DNA from: Protonemura montana
Taxonomy: Eukaryota; Arthropoda; Insecta; Plecoptera; Nemouridae
DNA: 64,000 nt
Reading direction: 5' to 3'
Assembly: GCA_947568835.1 (NCBI GenBank)
Contig: OX387611.1
Coordinates: 6,886,001 to 6,950,000, forward strand
Part shown: positions 46,337 through 58,330 of the stretch, piece by piece
Layout: every line of letters starts with the position of its first letter
Position numbering within the stretch: the stretch's first letter is position 1
Translations under genes and position numbers: made by a program
The notes under the pieces: model-generated
The model's input: only the letters and a program-made list of their open reading frames with translations
Database searches by the model: none
Told to the model about the DNA's origin: nothing

Positions 46337-49300
46337 ATGCCTTCACTAAGTCAGCTTCGGATGACATACAAAGAAAAGCGTCAACAATTTAAAACTTGGT
46401 GCTCTGTTGACGGCAAATTCGTTCATCTGTACCGAGACATACTTTTAAAACAAGGTGAAAATGATCAATTCTATTTACATCACTAATTTCTTATACATGG
46501 TTAAAATATTACATATTTGTATTATTATAGTTATTATCTTATGTGTCAAGTGCAGAATTAAATTTGCAGCATAAAGAAGTTTCAGGTAACGATAAGTAGA
46601 GTATTTGTTCGATTCATGTCCAACTTTTGTACGGTACTTTGTACCTAGAGCAAGCATTTGGCGGTAATGCATATCTAAAGCAGGTGGTATTATCTAACCC
46701 TGGCCTAGAGCGGTACAGTTCAACAAAGCTAAACTTTGGTGATTTCAGCACCACTAGCGACCGGTATTATGGAGGTGAATTTAATACCAGCAGTCTTAAT
46801 ACGGTAGCATCCGTCAAAAAAATGTATTTATTTATTTATTTTCCACAACTTTGACATGCATTTCATTCAGTAGAAAATGCTATCGGTTGTTGCTAGGTTG
46901 TTTGTATATTATTTAGTTTAGCCCTCATTTCTCTGGAGCTATTCGCTAGTGGTATAAACGGACTTCCCGGCAGATTATTCCACGATCAAAGGGCAACTTT
47001 ACTAAGCCCTTTACTTAGCATTAAAAAGCCATTTCAAATAGTTTATCTTAAAAGTAGTAGGTATCTTCCAAAAAATAAAATCTTTAAAAATATCTGTATT
47101 TTTTTAGGATACTGGCCGGCGTATGATAAATTCTGTGATTCGCCACCTTCAAAGATATCCTATATAACGGCTCGCTTGGCAACTGTCTACTGCGCATATT
47201 TGACCTTAGTCGGCTTTCCAATGGCCGTTTATACTTTGATCGAGCAACCCCTCGAAGAGCTCTTCGAGCCCGTCATTTTCATTTTCTTCTGTGAGTTAAT
47301 TCTCAGCACCGCCTGCTGCCTCATCTACCGCAGCGGGCGCTTCCAGGAAGCAGTGAACGCGTACGATGAAATGTTAATGGTCGAGAGACAGTTACCAGAA
47401 CGCCCGAAACAAATGTTGAAAAAGAGACAGAAACTGTGTCGAGCTGTGTTTGTCATGGGGATCTGTTTTTTTGTTACGGCTTTCGTAGGTTTTTCCTCGG
47501 CTCTACCTTACCTGCTTCAAACAAGAACGTTGTATGCTTGGTATGTATTGTTGATGAGCGGAACGGAATCTTCATTTTTTACTCACCCTAGAAAAAAGTA
47601 ACTTTTGTATTTTTTGTTTGTTTGTTTGCGTTTTTGTTTGCGATCAAGCGGCCAAGCGACTAACTTGATTTTCACAAATTTGCAGAGAACATTTTTGTGA
47701 CTTCAACTAAGACCTGCTACGTTTTTCAGTAAAATCGGTTCAATGGTTATGAAACTGTTCAAAATTTACAAAATTTGCCATATTTTTTGTAAACGTTTTG
47801 GAGGTTTACAGCCAAAAGCGTTTGATATTTTTTTACCAAATTTTGCAAAGATGTAAAATATATGAAAAAAAATATCTGTAAAGTTTTTGAGACAGTTTGT
47901 GGTGTTTTTCTTTTTCTAATCACAAATTTCCGACATAATTTTGTGAAATTTGTCTGTTTTGCTTTGATCTATGTCAGACCGTTGGCCTGACACTAGGAAC
48001 AAACTGGCAAAACTGAAATAATGACATGGCTGTCAGAGATATTCTCGCTGTTTTTAAACAAAAGACCAAATTTTAAAATATAATCCCTTTTTGAAGTCTT
48101 ATCTTCAACAAGGGTGGCATTGCGCTAAGTAATGAAAAACATCCAAAAAGGAAAAACGAAAGATATTTTCCTTTTCCGAACATCAACAGCAATTATTTAT
48201 GCCCCAAAAAGGTGAACCAATTGTAACTCAAACTGCATAGTCATGTGGTTTCGCTTTTGTGGTAGCCACGGTTGTTAGCCTTGGCAGTAGCCTTTTTGGT
48301 TATTGTAGCAAACGTGTTTCATTAACTGTAAAAATAGCAGAGAAATCAAAGGATTTAGGGACTCCCACCTATTGCCACTAATGGATCGCCTGACTTCAAT
48401 TTTGATCTGATGGCTGGATCCTATGCTCTATCCAGGTTATTTGAGACCAGCTGGCTGGATCCTATGCTCTATCCAGGTTATTTGAGACCAGCTGGCTGGA
48501 TCCTATGCTCTATCCATGTTATTTGAGACCAGCTGGCTGGATTCTATGCTCTATCCTGGTTATTTGAGACCAGCTTGCTGGATTCTATGCTCTATCCTGG
48601 TTATTTGAGACCAGCTGGCTGGATCCTATGCTCTATCCAGGTTATTTGAGATCAGCTGGCTGTATCCTATGCTCTATCCAGGTTATTTGAGATCAGCTGG
48701 CTGTATCCTATGCTCTATCCAGGTTATTTGAGATCAGCTGGCTGGATCCTATGCTCTTTCCGAGTTATTTAAGATCAGTAGAACGAATAATACATCCAAA
48801 AATGCACAACAGGTATGTTTTATGAGGCAAAGAAGTTGAAGATTTGTCGCTCGCCCGAAAAACTTTAAAACTTATAAATTTCAGCTAAAAAAAAATCTTT
48901 TCAGGGTTTGGTTTCCATACGACGTCAAGGCCAATTTAATCTATGAAATCAACCTGGCCGTCATGCTCGTCGCTTTGCAATCGTTTATTTTCATCGCCGT
49001 GACGATCTTCACATTTTTGGCCACGTGCCTCGTCGAAGCTGCTTCGCATCTTGAACTTCTCTGTCACAATCTCGTCTTGCTGCGCGAGTCTGCGCTTCGG
49101 CGAACTTCGTTGCGATTCGGCTTGTGTTCGGAAACAGAAAGGCGTGGTCAACAGACGAGTGACGTCAGCAAAGAAATGATGCTTGCCATGCGACATTGCG
49201 TGCGTCATCATCACTCCGTTATAAGGTCACGAATTCACTGTACAAATAATTGCGTTTCACTTGTAAGTGTTTATTGCTTTGCCAATGAAACGAGAAATCA

Positions 49301-52300
49301 CACTATTTTTGAAATAACCAGATCAGCCTTGCGCATAAAAGACAAAAACTTCAAACAGCCACTCGATTTAAACGTTTTAAAACACTCTAATTTGTTTATG
49401 AGCCAAGCCATATGGAAAATAATAAAAATATACCAAAAACAGATATTAAATGATTTTAGACTCATGATTTCTTGATGTAACTTTAGCACTAGTTTTGACA
49501 AAAACTATTTGAACTGAGTTTTGAATGCTAAGTGAGGAACAACTAAATTTCCCAACGTTTCGTAACTTGTACCTGTTACTTTATCAAGGGTAAGTGTCAA
49601 GGTTAGATCAAGTAGACATGAGTCTAAAAACAATCATTATGAATATCTATAGGGAGAGACGAAGGAAGTTAGTAGATAAATTGGCGAGACTTTGAGAGAA
49701 GATAACCACTTTAAGATGTAGGTTACATTTTATGATTAGACGATTATTTTATTTAGATGCATTTAGGAAGCTTGAACTAGGTAATTGTTATAATTTTGTG
49801 TGGTTTTTTTGTTATCGGAACATTTTCAGGACTGCTCTAACCCTTGAAGAAGTAACTAGTACATGTTACGAAACGTCGGGAAATTTAGTTGTTCTTTACC
49901 TGGCATTCAAAACCAAGTTTAAATAGTTTTTATCAAATACCAAAAACAGGTTTTGCTCTAAAAAGGTAATCGGCTAACACTATGCTAATCATTTTTCACA
50001 AAAAAAAATAGATTCATGGCGCAGATTCAGGCTGCTTTTGGCTTCATCATCACCCAGTATCTTCTTGGATGTCTAGTTCCTTCTGCACTTACATTAGTCG
50101 CTGTCCAACATGTGAGTAAAACGTTCAATACAAAAACAGACCGATTCTTACGCACAAACACTATTGTAAAACTGTCGTATTAAACCGGCTACTTTACTGT
50201 CAAAAATGCAAAATACCACCAGGTCGACAGTCTCCAGTTACCGATGTTATAAAGAAATTTCATTTCGTTTTCTAAATTATTATGAACACTACTATCATCT
50301 CAAAAATTGATGCCCAAACGAGAACTCGAACCCCGATCTCCACCTATCGTGGGTGTTGCTCTTTCCAACTGAGCTACTTGAACACATCATTTTTGAGAGG
50401 ATTTTAGAGCATTTGTTGAGAATGACGGATCTCCAAGGAGTAGAACAACGGTAGAACCAAGAGGCCTGTGAATACTCACAGTCACTCTGATTCTTGTGAC
50501 GCTATATCAAGTCACAGCCTGTCAAACTCGAATAACTCCAATTTGACGTTGGATTCGTTTTAATGAGTGAAATCTTATTTAAACTGCAAATTTATTATTA
50601 ATATTATAGTAATAATAATAATTATAACAAACAACTTTTTTTTTTGGGCCAAGTTTACGTTCAATTTTTTTTTTTTTATAATGGTTACCTCAACGATTGA
50701 TGTACATGTATCGATATTTTAATTCGTAATTATTTAATTGTAGATTTTTTTATGGACGGCCGCAAGTGCCATCAGGTGGCAGCTATTGTTACCACTTGTT
50801 ACTGACTTGTTTGCTCCGCACAAAGTTTAACATTAACGCTGGCGCTCTGTCTTTACCTACAAACTTAATGTTAAAGCTTTAAACACTGGAAGAACTATTG
50901 AAGGAACTTGTAAAAACTTATACCCGCCATTTGGCTATTAATTTGGACATGCTTCGTTATGAATAAACCGTACTTTTCTTTCGTAGATTCAAAAAATGAA
51001 CGTGGCAACATGGGTCCAGTTGATGGCACTCCCCTGGAATGCAATTGCATTGTTGCTTTTGTTCAAGCTAGCAGACAACGTAACTAGTCAGGTAAAATTA
51101 TATTGGTGACCAGGATAGGGATCGTGTAACTTTTTCACCTAGCCAATTCATGGGTCTCCCCACTCCGCTGTTAGGAGGATCTACTGACAGCGCGTCTGAG
51201 CGATTCATGGGTCTCCCCACTCCGCTGTTAGGAGGATCTACTGACAGCGCGTCTGAGCGATTCATGGGTCTCCCCACTCCGCTGTTAGGAGGATCTACTG
51301 ACAGCGCGTCTGAGCGATTCATGGGTCTCCCCACTCCGCTGTTAGGAGGATCTACTGACAGCGCGTCTGAGCGATTCATGGGTCTTCCCACTCCGCTGTT
51401 AGGAGGATCTACTGACAGTGCGTCTGAGTGATTCATGTGTCTCCCCACTCCGCTGTTAGGAGGATCTACTGACAGCGCGTCTGAGTGATTCATGTGTCTC
51501 CCCACTCCACTGCTAGGAGAATATACCGACAGCGCGTCTGAGCGACTCGCCTGGATTCGCTGTCGGTAGCTACTGGACGTAATTTGGCGCCGCGCACCGA
51601 CTTACGCGGACTGCATGGGTAAAATAAGGCTCGAGATCATCTTAACAAGCCTTTTTTCTGCAGAGCGAGTTAATCCGAGAGGCTGTGTTTGGCTGCGACT
51701 GGCTGAGCGCGTCGGACAGTTTCAAACGGTCTATGCGGATCATGATGACTCGGTGCAATCGGTTGATTGTTTTGGAAGTATCTTGGGGAATCCAGATCAC
51801 CTTAGATACATACAGAGAGGTACGTTTCTCAATACCTAAGTAGCACTGTTGTGCTGGGTCAGGTATTGGATGGGTGACCATCATACACATGAACAGTTCT
51901 GTTTGGATGGATTGAAAACATTGCACAACTTCTTGGATTTGTGGAGGAATCCCTTCGTTCGTTTCGTTCTGTCCTCGGAGGAGATGTTAAATCGGTGGTC
52001 CCTTTGGTTTTCTTCCACAAGAGTAGGCTAGTAGCGGCACCGTATCTACCCATCTTACCTCTAGGCTAGCTTAAGTTCACCATCATTCACTTATGAACTA
52101 TAGTTTATATAGTTAAAAAAAAGTGTGTTTTGAAGCACAAAAAATGCATGAATCGACCAATATACGTTTAGTACTGTACGTATGAAACACTTTTGTCGCT
52201 TTAACCTTTATAGTGATTGCTTTTTTTTTGTTTCAGTTAATCACAAATTCATACAAATTCAGTAGATTTGTAAGCGACATGAAGGTAAAGCCGTCAAACT

Positions 52301-52302
52301 GA
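46337..52302 (+). CDS. Odorant receptor gene F (7tm_6), intact, 432 aa
   Basis: Exons: 46337-46454, 47108-47540, 48905-49225, 50012-50111, 50987-51091, 51664-51819, 52237-52302; 1299 nt, all GT-AG with the cluster's phases 1-2-2-0-0-0. Exon 1 reads TWCSVDGKFVHLYRDILLKQ, alignable to gene A (AWCDVDGNYIYLFRWILVKQ). Exon 2 has LTLVGFPMAVYTLI and LPYLLQTRTLYAW; exon 3 SHLELLCHNLVLLRESALRR and CVRHHHSVIR; exon 4 YLLGCLVPSALTLVAVQH; exon 5 MALPWNAIALLLLFKLADN; exon 6 FGCDWLSASDSFKRSMRIMM and LEVSWGIQITLDTY; exon 7 ends SYKFSRFVSDMKVKPSN. Closest in layout to A/B. Start at 46337 gives the same 118-nt exon 1 as A and B. Introns hold several repeats. It is probably functional and a membrane receptor subunit of olfactory neurons by family. 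Confidence 0.9.
46640..46810. repeat. Sequence distantly like the 86-bp array family
   Basis: taaccctggcctagagcggt and nearby gcggtaatgc/ggtattatc recall the cctagagcgg / ccctggtatta words of 1-698, but not in tandem. Possibly an older copy of the same source element. Confidence 0.35.
48412..48780. repeat. 41-bp tandem repeat, about 9 copies (intron 2 of F)
   Basis: Unit ggctggatcctatgctctat followed by ccaggttatttgagaccagct. Late units carry the variants tgtatcc and gagatcag; the last is degenerate. Confidence 0.95.
49455..49940. mobile_element. Fold-back element copy in intron 3 of F
   Basis: Left arm 49455-49625 (aaaaactatttgaactgagt ... ttatcaagggtaag) and right arm 49800-49935 (gctctaacccttgaagaagt ... 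ggcattcaaaacc) separated by unrelated sequence around 49640-49730. Possibly two insertions or a rearranged one. Confidence 0.65.
50285..50560 (-). mobile_element. tRNA-headed SINE in intron 4 of F
   Basis: Minus-strand copy: tail ctcaaaaattgatgcccaaa, B-box side cgaaccccgatctccaccta, A-box side ccaactgagcta, then ccaaggagtagaacaacgg and the tcacagcctgtcaaactcga end. Confidence 0.75.
51141..51590. repeat. 57-bp tandem repeat, about 7 copies (intron 5 of F)
   Basis: Unit gattcatgggtctccccact plus ccgctgttaggaggatctactgacag and gcgtctgagc, 57 bp = 19 codons, so frames stay open on both strands without coding. Followed by gacgtaatttggcgccgcgc, the same GC-rich word as at 17397 and 44037: a related element that carries a single unit at those places and an array here. 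Confidence 0.95.
51838..52100 (+). mobile_element. 5S-headed SINE in intron 6 of F
   Basis: Begins in the 5S-derived head (ggtattggatgggtgaccat), body diverged with deletions, end missing. It starts within 20 bases after the exon 6 donor. Confidence 0.75.
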
Positions 52303-52663
52303 ACAACAGCATTACATGCCCTGACTTGGACGAAGCATTTGGCTTTAAAAATATATTTATCTATTTTAAATCATCATGTTGGTTTGCTATCAACGAGTTC
52401 TACAATTCGAAAATAGCAAAAACAGATATTTTTTATTTAATCGGTTCTATCAAAGCTTTTTCAGATGGAAAGAATGCGTTTTCAAGCGTTTTTAAAAAGG
52501 GCCTACAATGGCCTGTCGTACATGTTGCATTTTTTTTTAAATATCCTGAATTTCAACATTTTAAATTTTGCCTGTACGCGCTTCCCGAGCCCTACGCCAT
52601 AGGATCGACACCAGCGCAAGGCGACATCGGCTAGCGCCGCTGAGTGAAATCCACACTCATCTT
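52303..52663 (+). other. Unassigned; possible LINE 3' end
   Basis: A 102-codon frame (52326-52634) matches no family I know. Because the sequence runs straight into a (tttaattgta)n tail, it may be the 3' end of a non-LTR element whose tail repeats expanded. Weak. Confidence 0.35.
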
Positions 52664-52853
52664 TAATTGTATTTAATTGTATTTAATTGTATTTAATTGT
52701 ATTTAATTGTATTTAATTGTATTTAATTGTATTTAATTGTATTTAATTGTATTTAATTGTATTTAATTGTATTTAATTGTATTTAATTGTATTTAATTGT
52801 ATTTAATTGTATTTAATTGTATTTAATTGTATTTAATTGTATTTAATTGTATT
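52664..52853. repeat. 10-bp microsatellite (tttaattgta), about 19 copies
   Basis: Perfect decamer repeats in one uninterrupted run. Perfection over 190 bases suggests recent expansion; length may vary between individuals or be uncertain in the assembly. Confidence 0.97.
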
Positions 52854-53127
52854 ATATTCAGGGATGGGTAGTGTCTGAGATACCTATCTTAAGATACGTG
52901 GTGACAATTTCTGAATTGTTAAGCGAGTTACTTACCTAATCACTATTGTATGACTGTTTCCAAGACAGTAGCAAACAAATAAATAACTGTTTACTTCTAG
53001 AAATTAACATAAATATATAAAAAGCAATTAAAAAATTATTAAAATTTAATGTAAAATTACTTGCAGGTAAATTCTATGGCAAATTGTTTTATATAATTGT
53101 TAAAATATTTATAATTGTACCGGCAAA

Positions 53128-56100
53128 ATGATGAACAAGTTCGAAGCTGAAAAAACAATGGTAAGATCAGTAAAATCAATGCTTTCAAAATCATTTCTTG
53201 AACTGGAATATGCGCCGATCTACTAAAAAATAAACTTTGAGCAGGAAACTTTTGGTTCTTCTCCCGTTGGCGGACAGAAAGGGAGAACACCAGGAGATAA
53301 GAGAAAACGAAGAAATGGAAGTAAGCTGAAAATGACAGAAGAGATTTTTAGAGAAGATCTTAACTCTCGCGAAATTCCTGGTGACGTTTACGTCGACGCT
53401 GCAATCCCAATTCGATGCAATGCGAACAATCAGACGTCTTCCGGAGACAAAAGCAACCAAACAGATCAGAAGGCGTGTGAAAAGAAAGTCAGTAAGTTCC
53501 GTTCTGATACAAGTCCGTTGAACCTTAACTGGGATGAGGGCGAGTCGTTGAGTGAAAAGGAAATCAAAGACAATTCGCTCAAAGTCACCACCTTCGGTGA
53601 GGATGTTAGCACGTCAGGAACGAACGAAAAGCTTATAAATAATCAAGCACCAGAAGAGATTTACTGCAGAAAAGTCAAAGAAAGTGGTAGCCTTATCATG
53701 GGAGGAAATAGTAATAGTTCGGATTTAAGAGAAATTGGTGTCAATCAACCAAAAGTGAACTCTAAAAGCGACAAAAAATATAAAAGCGAAAAGGAAAAGC
53801 TCATAAAAAACTTGGTTGAATTAGAAGATGATGAAAAAAAAGTGAGTGTTTGTAATCATGTTGAGACGTGTAGTGACGTCGTTATTGGTCACATTTACCA
53901 GGACTGTGTACCACCAAACAAAAAGGAAGTTGCCCTTTTCGATCTCAGACCTGAGGATGTGATTGTCATGGAAATGCAAGATGAAAACAACAAAACAGTT
54001 GAGCCGTGCGATATTGTTTTTGTACTCTCGGAAGCCGACGAAACTGAAGACAAGGAAATGAAGGTGTGCGATAACAAAACAGCTGGCACGGTTAGAAACT
54101 TTGTTTCTGCGTACTTAGCTGCCAGTGAAGAAGTGGTGAACAGCGGCGAGGGTGAGCAAGACAATCCAATTTGCACGGTGTTTGACTGTGGGAAAGATAT
54201 CGATTGTAAGCCAACTCAATTCAATTCAGAATTAAGCCAACAATTCAACTCGGAGACTGTCTTGAAAAATGATTCGGGAACGAGCTTGGAAGAAAACTTG
54301 GGAACGAAGTCAGGTATAGTTCTGGAAACTGTTTTGAGAACTGCTCTGGGATCTGCTATGGAAACTTCACTGAAAACTTCTCTGGAAACTTCTCCGGGAA
54401 CTGCTCTAAAAACTGATACAGACACGAACTCAGAAACAGCCTCGGGTACTGCTATGGTAACTGCTCTGGGAACTGATCTGGAAACTGATCCAGAAACTGA
54501 TTGTGAAAAAGAACCGCAATGCATGTTAGTGAAAGATGATGGATTACGCGCGTGCCAAGGTAATTGCAACATTCCCCTCGATTTATTTGTAACAATCCTG
54601 TATGTATTTCTTTTGGTATTAAACAAAATTAAAAAAACGAGGCGCAACACTCAACCAAAATGCGTACTAAATATTTATGGAGGTGCAGAGAGCGGAGTCT
54701 CGCTGAGAATGTTACATTTCTAACAGTTTTATTTTTACAATTTTACTGTCAGTAAATAAAAAATAAAAAAAATACGGATTTTTTTCTTGTGGATTTTTTT
54801 TGGTTTTCTTTTAATTTTTTTTTACATTTGTTCACATACATTTTTAACATTTTTTTTAAATGGTTGTGCTTTGCGAGTTGCCCACATTCCACATTCATTC
54901 GAGTTGCACTTGCAATGATTGTTTTGTCAATAAACCCATAATATTCACTTGGGGACAGATTTATTGGGTTTTAATGTAAAAAGCTATGATTGACACATAA
55001 GCAAATTAAATTTTTTTTTTTTCATCAACTGCCCATTAGCGAAAACTAGCGGCAAAAGGATCCAGTAATTGAAACTTGCAATTATTTGCACGATAAAAGC
55101 AAACAACACAGAAATTAGTCAAGTTAATCCCAACTTACGAAAAAATCCAATTTGACTGCAACTCACTCAATTTTATCCTGAATTGAATACCTAACAGCTG
55201 CAGCGGTTGACCAGGATAACGGGGCTCGAAATCACTTGGCTGTCTACGAGTGGACAGATTCCGGTGAAGAGGATGGATATAAAGTGCAAATTCAGGATTC
55301 AGGATGTGTGGTCGACAATCCTTGTTTAGTGTCACAGCACGTAAGCAGAATTCTAGAAAACTCTTTTAAATCTATTTAGAGCTTTTTTCACTGACATCTG
55401 TCTAAATTTAGTATAAACTCGCCTTAAGCTCAAGGTTTAATGTTCTATCAATCAGTTAAAAAAACGCGAAAATTTTAATTTTAACTTCCATCGATGAAGG
55501 TTCAAATTTTAAACGAAGATTAGCACGAAACAAAAATATTGCCAGCTACAAAAATAATTTTTTCATAAGTGTATTAAGTGTTTTAAGTGCCAAAGAGGCA
55601 GTGCCAACACAGTGTGTCAAAGGGACAAGGCTATAAGCATTGGCCGGTCCTTGGTGCTGCTGGACAGGAGCAGCCAACACAGTGTGTCAAAGGGACAAGG
55701 CTAAGTGGTGGCCGGTCCTTGGTGCTGTTTGACAGAAGCAGCCAACACAGTGTGTCAAAGTGACAAGGCTAAGCGGTGGCCGGTCCTTGGTGCTGTTGGA
55801 CAGAAGCAGCCAACACAGTGTGTCAAAGGGACAAGGCTAAGCGGTGGCCGGTCCTTGGTGCTGTTGGACAGAAGCAGCCAACACAGTGTGTCAAAGGGAC
55901 AAGGCTAAGCGGTGGCCGGTCCTTGGTACTGTTGGACAGGAGCAGCCAACACAGTGAGTCAAAGGGACAAGGCTAAGCAGTGGCCGGCCCTTGGTGCTGT
56001 TAGACAGAAGCAGCCAACACAGTGTGTCAAAGGGACAAGGCTAAGCAGTGGGCGGCCCTTGGTGCTGTTAGACAGAAGCAGCCAACACAGTGTGTCAAAG

Positions 56101-56758
56101 GGACAAGGCTAAGCGGTGGCCGGCCCTTGGTGCTGTTAGACAGAAGCAGCCAACACAGTGTGTCAAAGGGACAAGGCTAAGCGGTGGCCAGTCCTTGGTG
56201 CTGATGGACAGGAGCAACCAACACAGTGTGTCAAAGGGACAAGGCTAAGCGGTGGCCGGTCTATGGTGCTGATGGACAGGACCAGCCAACACAGTGTGTC
56301 AAAGGGACAAGGCTAAGCAGTGGCCGGTCCTTGGTGCTGTTGGACAGGAGCAGCCAACACAGTGTGTCAAAGGGACAAGGCTAAGCAGTGGCCGGCCAGT
56401 GGTGGTGTTAGAAAGTATCAAGCTGCTCCTGGTGCTTGGCTACTCTGCAGAAAAAAACGAAACCTTAGAATCAAGACAAAGCATTGAAACTTGCCACTTA
56501 CCGTTTGCACTTCTTCTGCAGTTGACGCCCTCTTCAAAGGAACTGCTACAAAGGATGAATTATTTGGAGGATGAAAACAGGCTTCTGAAGGCCGGAAACC
56601 AAACACTGCTGACTTGGAATCGAGATCTTCGGTTGCGAGCAAATAAAGCCGAGTCACGGCTACGAATGCTGAAAACCGGTCGACTCCATCATCCACAGCG
56701 ACGGAGAAGAGAGGACGGTTCAATGTCGGATGATATTTCGCTTTGCTCTATTTTGTGA
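53128..56758 (+). CDS. Unrecognised acidic protein with coiled coil, 575 aa
   Basis: I do not recognise the family. Four exons fit: 53128-53160, 53245-54559, 55198-55340, 56522-56758 (1728 nt; phases 0, 1, 0; GT-AG). Residues 12-40 are basic (GDKRKRRNGSKLK), a possible nuclear signal. Residues 40-345 are rich in Glu, Lys, Ser and Asn and look disordered. About 346-431 is a tetrapeptide tract xxxT (VLETVLRTALGSAMETSLKT), about 15-20 units. Exon 3 adds an acidic stretch (VYEWTDSGEEDGYKV). Exon 4 (498-575) has a heptad-like helix, LLQRMNYLEDENRLLKAGN through NKAESRLRMLK, then RRRRE and the C-terminal end SLCSIL. Read-through of the exon 2 donor would instead give a hydrophobic end (LFVTILYVFLLVLNKI), which I take for intron. 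Intron 3 holds a 68-bp array. The clean open frame and phase agreement support a real gene; the role is unknown. Confidence 0.7.
55600..56415. repeat. 68-bp tandem repeat, about 12 copies
   Basis: Unit cagccaacacagtgtgtcaa plus agggacaaggctaagcggtggccggtccttggtgctg and ttggacagaag. It lies in intron 3 of the acidic-protein gene. 68 is not a multiple of three, so the short open frames through it are by-products. Confidence 0.95.
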
Positions 56759-57597
56759 AAATATGCCGTAGATTTTGGTCGTGAACTGGTCGTTTTGAGA
56801 TACTTAGTGGTCGCAGTTATTGTCATGGTCAGAATATAAAATTTTGGTTTTGTTTGTAGGTTTGTTATCACATAAATGAAATTAAAATGTAGTGTCTTAG
56901 TGTCTTGAAACTAATATGATCTCATTATAGAACAGAGAATTTCTTTCATAATCTCTTGTTTGGGTTTCTGCATATTTTTGAAGAATTCAAAGCATATTTA
57001 AACCTGCTATTCTCAGTGAACATTATTTTTGATATTGAATAAATAGAAAAGTTTACGATTGAATTACCTAATTAAATCCTTGCTAAAATTTTGTAAGTTT
57101 TTTTTTCAACTTTATTATGGTGATAAAATTGCGATTGATGCGCGTTATCATTCAGATAATGCAGCAGATAACGTAGCATAGCAAAAAACGATGAAGTATA
57201 AATCACTTAACACTGTCAAATAATACCGATGTGAAGTTCGAGATAATTAGACTTTAATATGGAACTGTTAAAAAAATATATCTCGAGAACGGTTACTGAT
57301 AATTAGCTTTGAAGACCAGCAATGGCTAGATACTAGTTAGAGTAGTTTGTGACATTTATCTCTATAGTGTACATAGAACAGTTCTCGAGATTTAGCGATC
57401 AATGATTATTTATTTTTATTTTTTGTATGTTTATCTTTTGCGGTGGTTTATTGTCTGAAAACCTGGGGCCCGGGGCCGACATCTGGGGCCAACTTCACAT
57501 CGGTCAAATAATCTTGACTTTCCTTCAAGTAATTCACAGAAAACACTGTGTTTTTAAGCATGAAATTCAAGTTTTACATTTCTGCAGTGTAATCGAG
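56759..57597. other. Intergenic; 3' flank of the acidic-protein gene
   Basis: attgaataaatagaa at about 57037 could serve as a polyadenylation signal. No other gene is supported. Confidence 0.4.
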
Positions 57598-57961
57598 ATG
57601 TCGATTAACTACTGTACTTCTTGGAAGGTCCCGTCTCCTGTTTTACTGCAACAAGTAAGTAACTCAATTTTATCCTGAAATTTCTAGCAGTATCAAACCT
57701 AACCAAACCTTAACCTAACATGTTTATCTGTTGTGACATGTTAATTACTCCAGAAATTACTCCAGAATTGCCCTCTGTGAATATCAAATAGGACAACATT
57801 TAGATGGTTTCCCCTATTGCTTCAGAAGAATATATAATAATTTCGAATTTTCATTTTCTTCAAAGATTCGACAAGATTCGCCCGCGAAGAATAACTATAA
57901 GAAGGAAGTCACGATACCAACGATGTTGAAGGCGCCAGAACTTTCTTCGAGCACAAGTTAG
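57598..57961 (+). CDS. Possible two-exon small gene or last exons
   Basis: 57598-57654 (Met, then NYCTSWKVPSPVLLQQ) ends at a good donor (caa|gtaagt, phase 0), and 57866-57961 starts after ttcttcaaag and reads IRQDSPAKNNYKKEVTIPTM to a stop. Joined they give 50 residues. No family is recognised. It might instead be the 3' end of a longer transcript or chance. Confidence 0.25.
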
Positions 57962-58039
57962 AGATATCAACAAATGCGTTGTCCTCTCCAACTATCGACT
58001 TGTCACAGGTAAATCATTATTTCTTGACATTGGAAAGAG

Positions 58040-58330
58040 GATAGAAAGATGAGAAACTTCACTCGCCTTGCTTATCAACCTCTCGACACTATGGATTTGA
58101 GGAGGAATCCTTTTGTTCGAGTTTCACCGTCCTCTGGAAGGGGCGCTAAGCCGGTAGTTAGTTCCTTCGTGCTCTACCCTGGCACGAATTTTTAACTGAT
58201 TCCTTCTAGGCCAGTTTAAATTCACCATCATCCTCATCGTCATCCTAGTACACTCGTTCACCGAAGATATAAGACCAGTACCACATGGCACGTTATCAAA
58301 ACAGTGCGTCGTAATAAACAATAACTAAGT
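58040..58330 (+). mobile_element. 5S-headed SINE body, head missing
   Basis: gcttatcaacctctcgacac, ggaggaatcc, aaggggcgctaagccggtag and acagtgcgtcg match the SINE body and 3' end in order; diverged. Confidence 0.75.

Noticed and set aside
51141-51540. Open frames of 93 and 135 codons over the 57-bp array
   Set aside because: The unit is a multiple of three, so any stop-free unit gives a long frame on both strands; the array lies in intron 5 of gene F.
54560-54723. Hydrophobic C-terminal segment of the acidic protein as a membrane anchor
   Set aside because: It begins after a good donor (caag|gtaatt) and the phase-matched next exon at 55198 is a better continuation; left as an alternative end.
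56522-56758. HEXIM-like C-terminus (acidic part plus LEDENRLL helix)
   Set aside because: The basic RNA-binding motif and the P-TEFb-binding block of HEXIM are not seen; a short heptad helix is too little.
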